Positions 47,674-56,949 of a stretch of DNA of 64,000 bases are shown here, piece after piece. Source of the DNA: Alteromonas pelagimontana (lineage in GTDB: Bacteria; Pseudomonadota; Gammaproteobacteria; Enterobacterales; Alteromonadaceae). The stretch is taken from the NCBI RefSeq assembly GCF_002499975.2, contig NZ_CP052766.1:1302001-1366000 (forward strand), written 5' to 3'. The position numbers and the translations under genes were made by a program. Every line of letters starts with the position of its first letter. Within the stretch, counting starts at the first letter, position 1. Under the pieces are notes generated by a model, which was not told the DNA's origin, ran no database searches, and saw only the letters and a list, made by a program, of their open reading frames with translations.

Positions 47674-49047
47674 ATGAAACGAACACTACTCTCGCTAATT
47701 ATCGGATTGGGAATAACCTCTTCCGCACTAGCTGACGACCTACTGCAAGTTTACCAACAAGCTCTCTCAAGTGATCCTGTGGTTAACCGTGCACAAGCTG
47801 AGCGGGACGCTGCTTACTCAGGTATCCCCATTAGTCGCGCCAATTTATTACCGCAAATTGCGGGTACTGTCGGGTATACGTTTGCTAGCCGGGAAAGCAC
47901 ACAATTTGCCGGTAGCGATGAACAGAACCTATCGTTAATTACGTTAGACTCAGAGACAGAATCTATTGACTATGGTATCGACATGTCGATGTCGCTTTAT
48001 GATCACGCCAACTGGGTCGGACTTAACCGTGCTGAAAAAGTAGCAGAGCAAAGCGATGCGCAACTCGCTGCTGCGATGCAGAATCTGATTGTTCGTACTG
48101 TTACGGCTTATTTTGACGTATTACGGGCTAAGGACAACCTTGAATTTGTTCGAGCAGAAAAGCGGGCTATCGAGCGTCAGCTTGAACAGACCAAGCAGCG
48201 TTTTGAAGTGGGCTTGACAGCGATTACAGATGTACATGAGGCTCAAGCCAATTATGACACCACCGTGGCGCAGGAAATTCAAGCCGAAAACCAGGTAGAA
48301 GTAGCTCTGGAAGGATTGCGTGTGATATCGGGTAAGTACCACGATAAACTGTTCACACTGGATACTGACTCCTTCTCAGCTTCGTTACCGACACCTGCGA
48401 AGGTGGAAGACTGGCTAAGCATAGCCGAAGACAGCAACCTGTCTTTGCTGGTGAATCGTCTTGCCCTTGATATTGCGAAAGAAGATATTGCTGCCGCTCA
48501 AGCGGGTCATTATCCGTCACTGGGTTTAAGTGCGTCTGCTGGCCGCACCAAGAATGATATTTCCAGCGATAATATCAATTACACTACTCCGTATTTAAAT
48601 AACTACAGTGTAGGAGTTAATCTTAGCGTTCCCATTTTCCAGGGTTTGCGAGTATCGTCTCAGACCGAACAGGCTCGGTATCAGTACATCGCGGTCAGTC
48701 AGGATGTAGAACTGACATATCGCCAGACCGTGCAGTCTATACGTAGTTCCTTTAACGATTTAAAAGCAGCCATTTCTACTATTCGTGCCTTGGAACAAGC
48801 CGTAGTTTCTGCAAAAAGCGCATTACAAGCGACTGAAGCGGGTTTTGATGTGGGTACACGAACAATTGTTGATGTGTTGGACAGCACCCGTAATTTGTTC
48901 GATGCCAGACGTAATTTAGCTAGCGCCCGTTACGATTTTATTCAAGCCGTGGTGGACTTAAAGCAAGCCGCCGGCAGTTTGACTAGTGAAGACATTGTAA
49001 CCATTAACCGGGGCCTGGAACCGCAGGAGTCAAAACAACCGCAATAA
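47674..49047 (+). CDS. tolC: TolC-type outer-membrane channel
   Basis: A 457-residue outer-membrane efflux protein with a signal peptide (LLSLIIGLGITSSALA) and the duplicated helical barrel layout, for example LLQVYQQALSSDPVV at the start and FDVGTRTIVDVLDSTRNLF in the second repeat. It forms the trimeric exit duct for EmrAB-, AcrAB- or type I-like exporters; an emrAB operon lies at 18773-21350. AGGAAGG gives a good ribosome site. A clear terminator follows the stop. Confidence 0.95.
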   Translation: MKRTLLSLIIGLGITSSALADDLLQVYQQALSSDPVVNRAQAERDAAYSGIPISRANLLPQIAGTVGYTFASRESTQFAGSDEQNLSLITLDSETESIDYGIDMSMSLYDHANWVGLNRAEKVAEQSDAQLAAAMQNLIVRTVTAYFDVLRAKDNLEFVRAEKRAIERQLEQTKQRFEVGLTAITDVHEAQANYDTTVAQEIQAENQVEVALEGLRVISGKYHDKLFTLDTDSFSASLPTPAKVEDWLSIAEDSNLSLLVNRLALDIAKEDIAAAQAGHYPSLGLSASAGRTKNDISSDNINYTTPYLNNYSVGVNLSVPIFQGLRVSSQTEQARYQYIAVSQDVELTYRQTVQSIRSSFNDLKAAISTIRALEQAVVSAKSALQATEAGFDVGTRTIVDVLDSTRNLFDARRNLASARYDFIQAVVDLKQAAGSLTSEDIVTINRGLEPQESKQPQ

Positions 49048-49049
49048 CC

Positions 49050-49077
49050 AAAGGAGGGCATTCTGCCCTCCTTTACT
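49050..49077 (+). terminator. Intrinsic terminator of tolC
   Basis: AAAGGAGGGCA (49050-49060) and TGCCCTCCTTT (49064-49074) form a perfect 11-pair stem with a three-base loop, two bases after the tolC stop. The T-rich tail is short. The following 300 bases to 49384 contain no gene that I recognise. Confidence 0.9.
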
Positions 49078-49384
49078 TTACCTGTCCGGGCTCTGCTCAA
49101 CATAAATCGGTTAGAGCACGGCAAGCAAGTTTAGGTTAGATTATCGTTATCCAGGTAAGTTAGCCAAGGCGGGAGTGAGTAATTACGAACAAGGCAGGTT
49201 TATGAGTAACCCAATGGCATGCCTGCTGTCGCTTTAACTGCGTGATCACAAGTCAATTAAACCAAGTTAATTTCAGTATGAAGACACTTGCTCTCAGATT
49301 CTTGCTTGTAGAAACCGTCAGTAACGGTTGCATCAGCGCGCACTCGTCACGAACAGTAAAGCATGAAATAAACGCCAGCCATAT

Positions 49385-49546
49385 TTAGGAGCTACTTAGT
49401 TTATTGCGTACAGTATCCAGTAATTCAATGAGCTGTTGAAAATCACCTTTTAACTGGTCGACACTAAATTGTTCAAGCGCAAAACTCTCCAGCTTATCCG
49501 ATATTTCACCTAATTTTCCTTGCAAAATAACCAAATCGTCATCCAT
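49385..49546 (-). CDS. Small hypothetical protein, 53 residues
   Basis: A short minus-strand gene with AAGAAGAAG as ribosome site and ATG at 49546. The product reads MDDDLVILQGKLGEISDKLE and continues as an amphipathic, leucine-spaced helix (SVDQLKGDFQQLIELLDTVR). It looks like a soluble coiled-coil protein with an acidic surface and has no cysteine or signal. I do not recognise it. The ion-channel gene starts 115 bases away in the other direction. Confidence 0.65.
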   Translation of the reverse strand: MDDDLVILQGKLGEISDKLESFALEQFSVDQLKGDFQQLIELLDTVRNKLSSS

Positions 49547-49661
49547 GATGCTTCTTCTTTAGCTGCTGCGTTAGTAACGCAACATTGTAATGAATAATTA
49601 GCTAAAATATCAACAACCAAAGTAATAGCAACATTATATTGCTTCAGTAAGTGAAAAACCC

Positions 49662-50471
49662 ATGCAAGCTTCTGAATTACAAACCCGCTTTGAGAAAATC
49701 CGTTCGAACAAGCTTTTTGAGACGTTCGTTATCTCAGTAATTGTTATCTCTGCATTATTGGTAGGAGCAAAAACCTTCGCTATGCCACCGACATTTGTGT
49801 CGGTTACATTAGTCCTCGACTGGCTTATTAGCGCTTTTTTTCTAATAGAACTGACGATTCGGTTTCTTGGAGAACCGAGGAAGCGCTACTTCTTCTCAAA
49901 TTTCTGGAACTGGTTTGATAGCTTGATAGTCATGATAAGCTTAATTCCTGCAGACAATGCCGACCTAGCTGTAATAGCCAGGTTGGTACGCGTTTTCCGG
50001 GTACTGCGGATGATATCCATTATTCCCGAACTGCGGCTGCTGTTGATATCGCTGGTCAAGGCAATGCCCCAACTGGGCTACGTAATGTTACTGATGTTCA
50101 TCATATTCTACATTTATGCCGCTATTGGCAGCACCCTGTTTGAAGCCATAAATCCTGAACTGTGGGGCGACATCACGATTTCATTACTTACACTGTTCCG
50201 GGTTATGACGTTTGAAGACTGGACCGATGTCATGTATGAAACGATGGAGGTATACCCGTTAAGCTGGGTGTATTATCTCACTTTCATTTTCTTCACTGCG
50301 TTTGCATTTTTAAATATGGTAATTGGGATTGTGGTGAATGTGATGGAGCAGGAAAACGCCAAAAGTCGACAGGCAGAAGCGGCGGAAAATTCAGAACCGA
50401 CCTTGCAAGATATTATGACTGAAATTCAGTCACTGAAAACACAACTAGCGCAGCGCAACAGCCGAGAATAG
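49662..50471 (+). CDS. Voltage-gated cation channel, NaChBac-like
   Basis: A 269-residue single-domain six-helix ion transporter. S4 reads IARLVRVFRVLRMI with arginines every third residue. The pore loop is RVMTFEDWTDVMY, so the filter is FEDW where NaChBac has LESW. S6 ends in FLNMVIGIVVNVM and is followed by a charged coiled coil (LQDIMTEIQSLKTQLAQ), which in relatives holds the tetramer together. The extra aspartate could raise calcium preference, but selectivity cannot be settled from sequence. Confidence 0.9.
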   Translation: MQASELQTRFEKIRSNKLFETFVISVIVISALLVGAKTFAMPPTFVSVTLVLDWLISAFFLIELTIRFLGEPRKRYFFSNFWNWFDSLIVMISLIPADNADLAVIARLVRVFRVLRMISIIPELRLLLISLVKAMPQLGYVMLLMFIIFYIYAAIGSTLFEAINPELWGDITISLLTLFRVMTFEDWTDVMYETMEVYPLSWVYYLTFIFFTAFAFLNMVIGIVVNVMEQENAKSRQAEAAENSEPTLQDIMTEIQSLKTQLAQRNSRE

Positions 50472-50530
50472 TTTTAAGAACTACGGTTTCAACGGCCTTG
50501 CAGCCAGTGAAGCGATAAGAAAAATGCTTT

Positions 50531-50558
50531 TCACTCGCCTGCGGATACAGACGAGTGA
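50531..50558 (-). terminator. Hairpin downstream of the PrsT-like gene
   Basis: TCACTCG (50531-50537) pairs with CGAGTGA (50552-50558) between the convergent ends of the channel gene and the TPR lipoprotein gene. On the minus strand a short T run follows after several bases. It may act in either direction. Confidence 0.45.
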
Positions 50559-50579
50559 GAGGTTCTGTTAAACCCTGTA

Positions 50580-53342
50580 TTAAAGTTTATTTTGCAGCAT
50601 CTTTGCCCGTTCTTTCGACACCTCACGTTCAAATTTTCTTGAAGCAAGGCGCCTTTTGGCAAGCTCCCGTTTGCCAGTCTCTATAAGCAATTCGACATAA
50701 TTTAAGTAAACCTCATCCGTGCGTAGCTCTTCCGCCCCAAGCTTAGTATAAAGATCCAGCGCTTTTTCTTTTTCACCTTGCTTTATCATCACTTGCGCCA
50801 GTGTATCCACTGCATCGGCATTTTTAGGTTTTTGATCTACCGCTCGCTTTGCCAACTGCCGGGCCTTATCTAACTCGCCCTCTTCAAGATAGAGATAGGC
50901 TAAATTATTGAGTACCACAAAGTTGTCCGGCATAACTTTAAGAATTTTTTCGTAAAGCTTGGCAGCACCGCCTTTGTCCTGTCGAATCATGCGTTCGGCT
51001 AGCAACATCATTGTTTGAGTATCATTAGGATATTTTCTGACATGCTCTTGAAGAAACGCATACGACTGATCGTTTTTTCCTGCGCTTTCATAGCTTGCCA
51101 CTACCAAAATGGTATTTTGCGGATTGGGCGTTTTCTGATAGGCCGCCATAGCATCCGGAATGGCCGCTTTACCCTTTCCTTCAAGCAGGCTCAATCGGGC
51201 GGATATTCCACGCACAAACGGAAGGGCTTTAACTTTTTCCGGTAATGGCTCAATGATGGCGCGGCTTTTTTCCACCTCTCGCGTCATAGCAAGGAAATAA
51301 GCTTTTAATATTTGCACCTGACTATCTGAGCGCATCTGCAAAAAACGGTTTGCCAGAGCAAGACCGTCATCGTAATTCCCCTGAGCATCATTAAGCAGCA
51401 TTTTCCCCAGGGTAGCGGTTTTATCTTGCGGATACTGCGCCAGCCACTTGTCAAAATGTACGTTCGCCGCTTGTGCCTGATTATCTCGAATTAGCGCCTG
51501 CCCTTTGATGCTCCAGTAAGGCATTGGTGTCTGGGCGTCTTCTTTTATTGGTTTTAGCGTCTCCAGTACTTTGGGGAAATCTTCATTGGTAAAATATATG
51601 CGCGAGAGCAAAAGGCGCAAATCTTCATTACCTGGTGAACGAGCCAGTAATTTTTCAATTTGTTTGGCTACAGCGCTGGTTTCCCCCTTTTCTTTTGCAA
51701 TTCCGTATTGCATGGTTAAGGCTTGAATATTCACCGGTTCTGCTTTTAAGATAGCGGTTAGAATTGCGGCTGCCGCTTCCAAATCCTTATCTATTACCGC
51801 CAGTTTAGCTTTCGCTATTTTTACTTCAGAGCTATCAGGCGCCAGTGATTCTGCTCGGCTCATTTCTGCTTCCGCCGTTGCCTTATCACCACTTTTTAGC
51901 GCTAACTCAGCCAGATATACATGCGGCATCGGATCTCGCGGACGCGTTTCCTGCCATTGAGTAGCAAGTTCCCTGGCTTTTTCAACCTGATTGGTAGAAA
52001 CGTAAGCAGCCAGCAGCGTTTGCTGAGTAGCGACAGACTCCGGTGCCTTTGCCGCGGCAGCTTCAAGATTGACTAATCCGTCAATGTCATTGAGAGAAAG
52101 CTGTAAAACCCCCAAGCGAGCTAAGTCCGCGGCGGTGTTACTCAGTTCACTACTTTTATCAACCATCTTCCTGGCATCAGCAACATTCCCTTCTTTAAGC
52201 AGTTGGAAGCCCGCTTTGGAAAACAAGGCTGCGTCGGCCTGTAATTCGCCGTCTACGCGATTTAGCACTTCCGTTGCATCTTCACTTTGCCCTAACCGCA
52301 GTAAGCTGTCAGCTAACATTCGCAAGCCCGGATGGTTGTCAGGAAGACTCGAAGCAACCATCGACAGATGTTGACTAGCCGCTTTGTAATCCTGCATCTG
52401 GTAAGCAGAAAATCCAGCTACCATGCGCACTACGGGCGCATTCTGACCATTGCGAATCGCTTTCTCCAGATACTTCAGTCCATTTTCATAATCTCCCTTT
52501 GAGGAAGCAATGATGCCTTTGTACTGATTCAACAACGGATGTTCAGCATTACGTTTTAGCAGCTCGTCTACAAAAGGTTCGGCTTCTGCGGTGCTACCGG
52601 TTTCCACCAGCAACGAAATTAAGGCAAACTTACTGGTAAGATCGTTGGGGTAGTTTTTTACGTAATTCTGATATATCCCGACTGCTTCCTGTTTCTGCTT
52701 ATCAGCCAAATATAAACGCGCCAGTTGCAACATCACATCTTTGTTAGTCGGCGCTTGTTCATAAAGTGCTTGAGTTTGCGCAAGAGCACTTGCGATATCT
52801 TTTGCCAGTAAGCTACGATAGCTAAGGATTAAATCTTTATAAACTGAATCAGTGTTCAGGTTTTCTAATTCGTCAATTAACGCTTGTGCTTCTTTTTCTT
52901 CGCCAAGCTGAGTAAGCGCCTGTAATTTATAAAAGCCGACTTCTGCGGTTTGGTCATCGCTCATTCCTTCCTCGCCATAATCCAGCTGCGCCAGTGCATT
53001 ATCGGCCCCGGTTTGCTGGTACGCTTGAGATAGCAAAGGAATGACTTCTGCAGCAGGATGCCCTAGCTCCAGAGCGCGATTAAGCTCCTTTTCTGCAGCA
53101 TCATAGTTATGTTTTAAAAGATAAGCACGGCCAAGCTCAAAACGAAGCGCGGGCGCTTGCGGAGCCGCTTTAATCGCATTTTTATATTCGATAATGGCTG
53201 CATCGGTATCTTTGGCATCAATATATTGTCGCGCGGCAGACAAGTGCTCTTCCATTGATTGCCCACATCCTGTGAGTCCTGCTGAAATACAAAGTACTAA
53301 CGACAGCGGAAGCAGGCTTTTTCTAACTGTTCTAATTTTCAT
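50580..53342 (-). CDS. prsT: PEP-CTERM-system TPR-repeat lipoprotein (PrsT-like)
   Basis: A 920-residue lipoprotein started at 53342, eight bases after AGG; an ATG three codons upstream is the alternative. The signal ends in the lipobox LTGC, followed by QSMEEHLSAARQYIDAKDTD. At least 15 tetratricopeptide-like repeats fill the protein (for example APALRFELGRAYLLKHNYDA and NFVVLNNLAYLYLEEGELDK). Length, lipobox and repeat pattern match PrsT proteins that accompany exosortase/exopolysaccharide loci. No exosortase, PEP-CTERM protein or polysaccharide gene is in the window, so the partner locus lies elsewhere. Confidence 0.85.
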   Translation of the reverse strand: MKIRTVRKSLLPLSLVLCISAGLTGCGQSMEEHLSAARQYIDAKDTDAAIIEYKNAIKAAPQAPALRFELGRAYLLKHNYDAAEKELNRALELGHPAAEVIPLLSQAYQQTGADNALAQLDYGEEGMSDDQTAEVGFYKLQALTQLGEEKEAQALIDELENLNTDSVYKDLILSYRSLLAKDIASALAQTQALYEQAPTNKDVMLQLARLYLADKQKQEAVGIYQNYVKNYPNDLTSKFALISLLVETGSTAEAEPFVDELLKRNAEHPLLNQYKGIIASSKGDYENGLKYLEKAIRNGQNAPVVRMVAGFSAYQMQDYKAASQHLSMVASSLPDNHPGLRMLADSLLRLGQSEDATEVLNRVDGELQADAALFSKAGFQLLKEGNVADARKMVDKSSELSNTAADLARLGVLQLSLNDIDGLVNLEAAAAKAPESVATQQTLLAAYVSTNQVEKARELATQWQETRPRDPMPHVYLAELALKSGDKATAEAEMSRAESLAPDSSEVKIAKAKLAVIDKDLEAAAAILTAILKAEPVNIQALTMQYGIAKEKGETSAVAKQIEKLLARSPGNEDLRLLLSRIYFTNEDFPKVLETLKPIKEDAQTPMPYWSIKGQALIRDNQAQAANVHFDKWLAQYPQDKTATLGKMLLNDAQGNYDDGLALANRFLQMRSDSQVQILKAYFLAMTREVEKSRAIIEPLPEKVKALPFVRGISARLSLLEGKGKAAIPDAMAAYQKTPNPQNTILVVASYESAGKNDQSYAFLQEHVRKYPNDTQTMMLLAERMIRQDKGGAAKLYEKILKVMPDNFVVLNNLAYLYLEEGELDKARQLAKRAVDQKPKNADAVDTLAQVMIKQGEKEKALDLYTKLGAEELRTDEVYLNYVELLIETGKRELAKRRLASRKFEREVSKERAKMLQNKL

Positions 53343-53638
53343 CCGGTACACCTTTTTTATTTCGCAGAGACACTTATTAAGTAAAAATTCCTTGCATAAT
53401 TACTGCACTTTATTGTATAAAATTCAAACGTATGGAAACGTAATCATTGTTTAAATGTACAATCGAGAAAGACGTTTTTCTAGCTGTCTATGGTTACGAA
53501 TCCCTTTATTATTATGTTGTTGTCGCTAAGCTTTGATGCAATTACATGGTAACTGCAAGCTTAATCGAATATAATAGGTTTTTAGCAATATTTGCCGGCT
53601 CTAACGCGCCGTGCCCTCCTCAAGCATCAGGATCGTGA

Positions 53639-55354
53639 ATGACCACTACTGTCGAACTGACATTTAAAGACCTCGGATTACCAGAACCTATCTTACAAGC
53701 ACTTGAAAAAGTTGGCTATGAGAAACCTTCCCCTATTCAAGCAGAAAGTATCCCGCTTTTACTTGCGGGCCATGACCTGTTAGGACAAGCCCAGACCGGC
53801 ACCGGAAAAACCGCGGCATTCGCGTTACCGATGCTGGCAAAAATTGACCCAGAAGCCAAAATTCCACAACTTTTAGTTTTGGCTCCCACCCGCGAGCTTG
53901 CAATTCAGGTAGCTGAAGCTTTTCAGGTTTATGCCAGTTTTTCACAGAAAGTGAAAGTCCTGCCAATTTACGGCGGGCAATCCTATGACAACCAGATACG
54001 CCAGCTTAAGCGCGGTGTACAGGTTGTAGTGGGCACGCCAGGACGGGTTATCGACCATATTAAACGCGGTACATTAAAATTAAACGAATTAAAGTTTCTT
54101 GTTCTCGATGAAGCCGACGAAATGTTACGTATGGGTTTTATTGATGATGTGGAACTGATCTTAAGCCATGCACCTGAGACACGTCAGACGGCATTGTTCT
54201 CTGCCACCATGCCAGGGCCGATTAAGAAGATTACCCAGCGGTATCTAAAAGATCCCAAGCACGTAAAAATTGCGTCAAAAGTCAGTACAGCCAACTTAAT
54301 TCGCCAGCGTTACTGCCAAGTCGCTGGGCACCATAAATTGGAAGCCCTGACGCGGATTATGGAAGTTGAACCTTTTGACGGCATGATCATTTTCGTGCGC
54401 ACCAAGACCGCCACCGTCGAACTTGCTGATAAATTGTCAGCAAGAGGTTATGACGTTGAACCACTTAATGGTGACATTCCGCAGAATGCGCGTGAAAGGA
54501 CCGTTGAAAAGCTTAAACAAGGCGCTATTGATATCTTAGTGGCTACTGATGTCGTCGCACGCGGGCTGGATGTTGAACGTGTGAGTCATGTTATTAACTT
54601 TGATATTCCTTATGACTCTGAATCCTATGTACACCGAATTGGTCGTACAGGTCGTGCAGGTCGTACCGGCGACGCCATCTTGTTTATCTCGCACAGAGAA
54701 AAGCGTCTGTTGTTCGCTATTGAGAAGACCACTCGCCAACCTATTGAAGCAATGCCCATTCCTTCAATTAGTCAGTTGAATGAAACTCGCCTGTCTCGGT
54801 TTAAAACTGCAGTGCTGGAAGCCACTAAAGATGATACGGTAGATTCGTTGATCCCACTGGTGGAAACGCTACGTGAAGAAACCGAAGCATCACCAGAACG
54901 ATTAATGGCAGCGCTTATCAAATTAGCACAAGGTGATGAACCGCTACTGTTAAAAGAAAGCGACCGGCCGGATCTTAACAGCAAGCCACCCAGAAGCGAT
55001 CGCCCAGAGCGCGAGCGCGGCCCTCGTCCAGAACGTGGTGGTCGTGAGCAACGCAAACCTAAAGGTAAATCGAAACCCGAAGCAGGCATGCAACGTTTTC
55101 GTATTGAAGTAGGCCACAGTCATGGCGCTAAACCAGGCAATATTGTTGGCGCGATAGCAAACGAAGCTAATATCAGCAGTAAGAATATTGGTGCCATCGA
55201 AATCTATGACACCTTTAGTACCGTTGATTTACCTCAAGGCATGCCCAAAGAAACCAAGGACTTGCTGCAAGGTACTCGCGTTGCCGGACAACGTTTAGGT
55301 TTACGCGAATGGTCTGATACGCCGCCGAAAAAACGTAAAGACAAAAATGCTTAA
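53639..55354 (+). CDS. deaD: DEAD-box RNA helicase DeaD/CsdA
   Basis: A 571-residue helicase with all core motifs: AQTGTGKTAAF, PTRELA, GTPGR, DEAD, SAT, and HRIGRTGRAGR in the second domain. After the core come an arginine-rich linker (about 440-480) and a DbpA-type RNA-binding domain starting MQRFRIEVG. It helps ribosome assembly and mRNA decay, especially in the cold. The upstream 296 bases hold no gene and may include a long 5' leader. A strong terminator follows the gene. Confidence 0.95.
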   Translation: MTTTVELTFKDLGLPEPILQALEKVGYEKPSPIQAESIPLLLAGHDLLGQAQTGTGKTAAFALPMLAKIDPEAKIPQLLVLAPTRELAIQVAEAFQVYASFSQKVKVLPIYGGQSYDNQIRQLKRGVQVVVGTPGRVIDHIKRGTLKLNELKFLVLDEADEMLRMGFIDDVELILSHAPETRQTALFSATMPGPIKKITQRYLKDPKHVKIASKVSTANLIRQRYCQVAGHHKLEALTRIMEVEPFDGMIIFVRTKTATVELADKLSARGYDVEPLNGDIPQNARERTVEKLKQGAIDILVATDVVARGLDVERVSHVINFDIPYDSESYVHRIGRTGRAGRTGDAILFISHREKRLLFAIEKTTRQPIEAMPIPSISQLNETRLSRFKTAVLEATKDDTVDSLIPLVETLREETEASPERLMAALIKLAQGDEPLLLKESDRPDLNSKPPRSDRPERERGPRPERGGREQRKPKGKSKPEAGMQRFRIEVGHSHGAKPGNIVGAIANEANISSKNIGAIEIYDTFSTVDLPQGMPKETKDLLQGTRVAGQRLGLREWSDTPPKKRKDKNA

Positions 55355-55416
55355 ACTACTGCAGCTTTTATAACTAAAAGAGATATAAAGGCTGAATTTG
55401 TGTTTTCGAGTTCACT

Positions 55417-55447
55417 ATAAAGGCGTCACAATGACGCCTTTATTTTT
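55417..55447 (+). terminator. Intrinsic terminator between deaD and cysG
   Basis: ATAAAGGCGTCA (55417-55428) and TGACGCCTTTAT (55432-55443) form a perfect 12-pair stem with loop CAA. TTTTT follows directly. Confidence 0.95.
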
Positions 55448-55468
55448 GGCTGAAAGGCTTCTTTTATC

Positions 55469-56884
55469 ATGCGCTATTTTCCCATTTTTCTGGATACAAA
55501 AAATACAGAATGCCTGATCGTTGGTGCAGGAGAAGTCGCAGCGCGTAAACTTGAGTTAATGCTTAAAAGCGAGGCCCATGTCACAGTAGTGGCTCCTGAG
55601 GTGTGCAATACAGTACATTCTCTCGCCGGCCATACTCAGGTTTCATTACATCAACGGCCGTTTCAGGAGCAGGATCTCGACGACAAAGCGATGGTTTTCG
55701 TTGCCACCAGCGATACTTCTCTTAATCAGCAAATCCAGCAGCTTGCCCGACAGCGGGGCGTAATGGTGAATGTGGTGGACAATACGCCGCTGTGCCAGTT
55801 TATTACACCCTCCATTATTGATCGTTCTCCTATTGTTATTGCCCTTAGCAGCGGCGGTGTTGCGCCGGTACTTCTGCGCTATCTTCGCCAAAAACTGGAA
55901 TCGGTTATCCCCGCCAATATCAGTCGTCTTGGTGCTTTCTCAGAAAAGTTTCGTGAAAAGGTCAAGCAAAGCCTTTCAGGGGTTATTGCCCGGCGGTATT
56001 TTTGGGAAGATGTTCTCGATGGTGATATTGCCGAGTTTATTGAAAAAGGCCAAAATCAAAAAGCTGAGCAGCAATTTTTAGCCGCTCTTGACGCCGCCAA
56101 AATAAATCAGAAACCTGAAGGCCAGGTGTATTTGGTCGGCGCTGGTCCGGGCGATCCTGATCTACTGACATTTCGTGCGTTGCGGCTAATGCAAAAAGCA
56201 GACGTGGTGGTTTACGACCGTTTGGTGTCGCCACAGATACTGGAATTGGTGCGTCGAGACGCAGAGAAAATCTACGTTGGCAAAGTGAAAAGCCATCATA
56301 CACTGCCGCAAAACGACATCAACAATCTTATAGTGCAAAAGGCGAAAGAAGGCAATCGCGTGGTGCGGTTAAAAGGCGGCGACCCCTTTATTTTCGGCCG
56401 TGGTGGTGAAGAAATTCAAACGCTGATTGCTGCAGGTATTGGTTTTCAGGTTGTCCCGGGCATTACCGCCGCAACCGGCGCCAGCACTTACGCGGGTATC
56501 CCTCTCACCCACCGCGATCACGCTCAGTCGGTGGTATTTGCCACCGGCCACTTAAAAGATAATACCATTGATTTAAACTGGCCTGCCCTTGCCCATGCTA
56601 ATCAAACACTCGTTTTTTATATGGGATTGACAGGATTAGCTATTATCTGTGAAAAATTAGTCGAACACGGTTTAAGCGCCGATACGCCTATCGCATTAGT
56701 CCAGCAGGCCACGCTGCCTGAACAAAAAGTGGTTACAGGAACATTGACAACAATCCTTGCCAATCCGGCCACAGCAACTATTGCGCCTCCGACGCTCATT
56801 ATTGTCGGCAGTGTGGTGGCATTACATTCGTCAATGAACTGGTACAGCGATAATCCACAATCGCCAGAGGCTGTACATCGTTAA
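55469..56884 (+). CDS. cysG: Siroheme synthase, trifunctional
   Basis: A 471-residue fusion of normal length. The N-terminal dehydrogenase/ferrochelatase has LIVGAGEVAARKLELML and SSGGVAPVLLR; the C-terminal uroporphyrinogen methyltransferase has VYLVGAGPGDPDLLTFRAL, RLKGGDPFIFGRGGEE and VVPGITAA. It makes siroheme, the cofactor of sulfite reductase and assimilatory nitrite reductase, which may link it to the nasR-nirC unit far upstream. It stands alone after the deaD terminator, with no sulfate or nitrite genes next to it. Confidence 0.95.
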   Translation: MRYFPIFLDTKNTECLIVGAGEVAARKLELMLKSEAHVTVVAPEVCNTVHSLAGHTQVSLHQRPFQEQDLDDKAMVFVATSDTSLNQQIQQLARQRGVMVNVVDNTPLCQFITPSIIDRSPIVIALSSGGVAPVLLRYLRQKLESVIPANISRLGAFSEKFREKVKQSLSGVIARRYFWEDVLDGDIAEFIEKGQNQKAEQQFLAALDAAKINQKPEGQVYLVGAGPGDPDLLTFRALRLMQKADVVVYDRLVSPQILELVRRDAEKIYVGKVKSHHTLPQNDINNLIVQKAKEGNRVVRLKGGDPFIFGRGGEEIQTLIAAGIGFQVVPGITAATGASTYAGIPLTHRDHAQSVVFATGHLKDNTIDLNWPALAHANQTLVFYMGLTGLAIICEKLVEHGLSADTPIALVQQATLPEQKVVTGTLTTILANPATATIAPPTLIIVGSVVALHSSMNWYSDNPQSPEAVHR

Positions 56885-56949
56885 GCTTTCCACCTGCTTA
56901 TTTTTACTCCATAATCGTACGCAAACTTTATTTGTCAGTAAGGCAAAGC

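Noticed and set aside
49238..49260. GTGATCAC palindrome as a repeat copy or operator
   Set aside because: Too short and lacking flanking similarity to the repeat family; likely chance.
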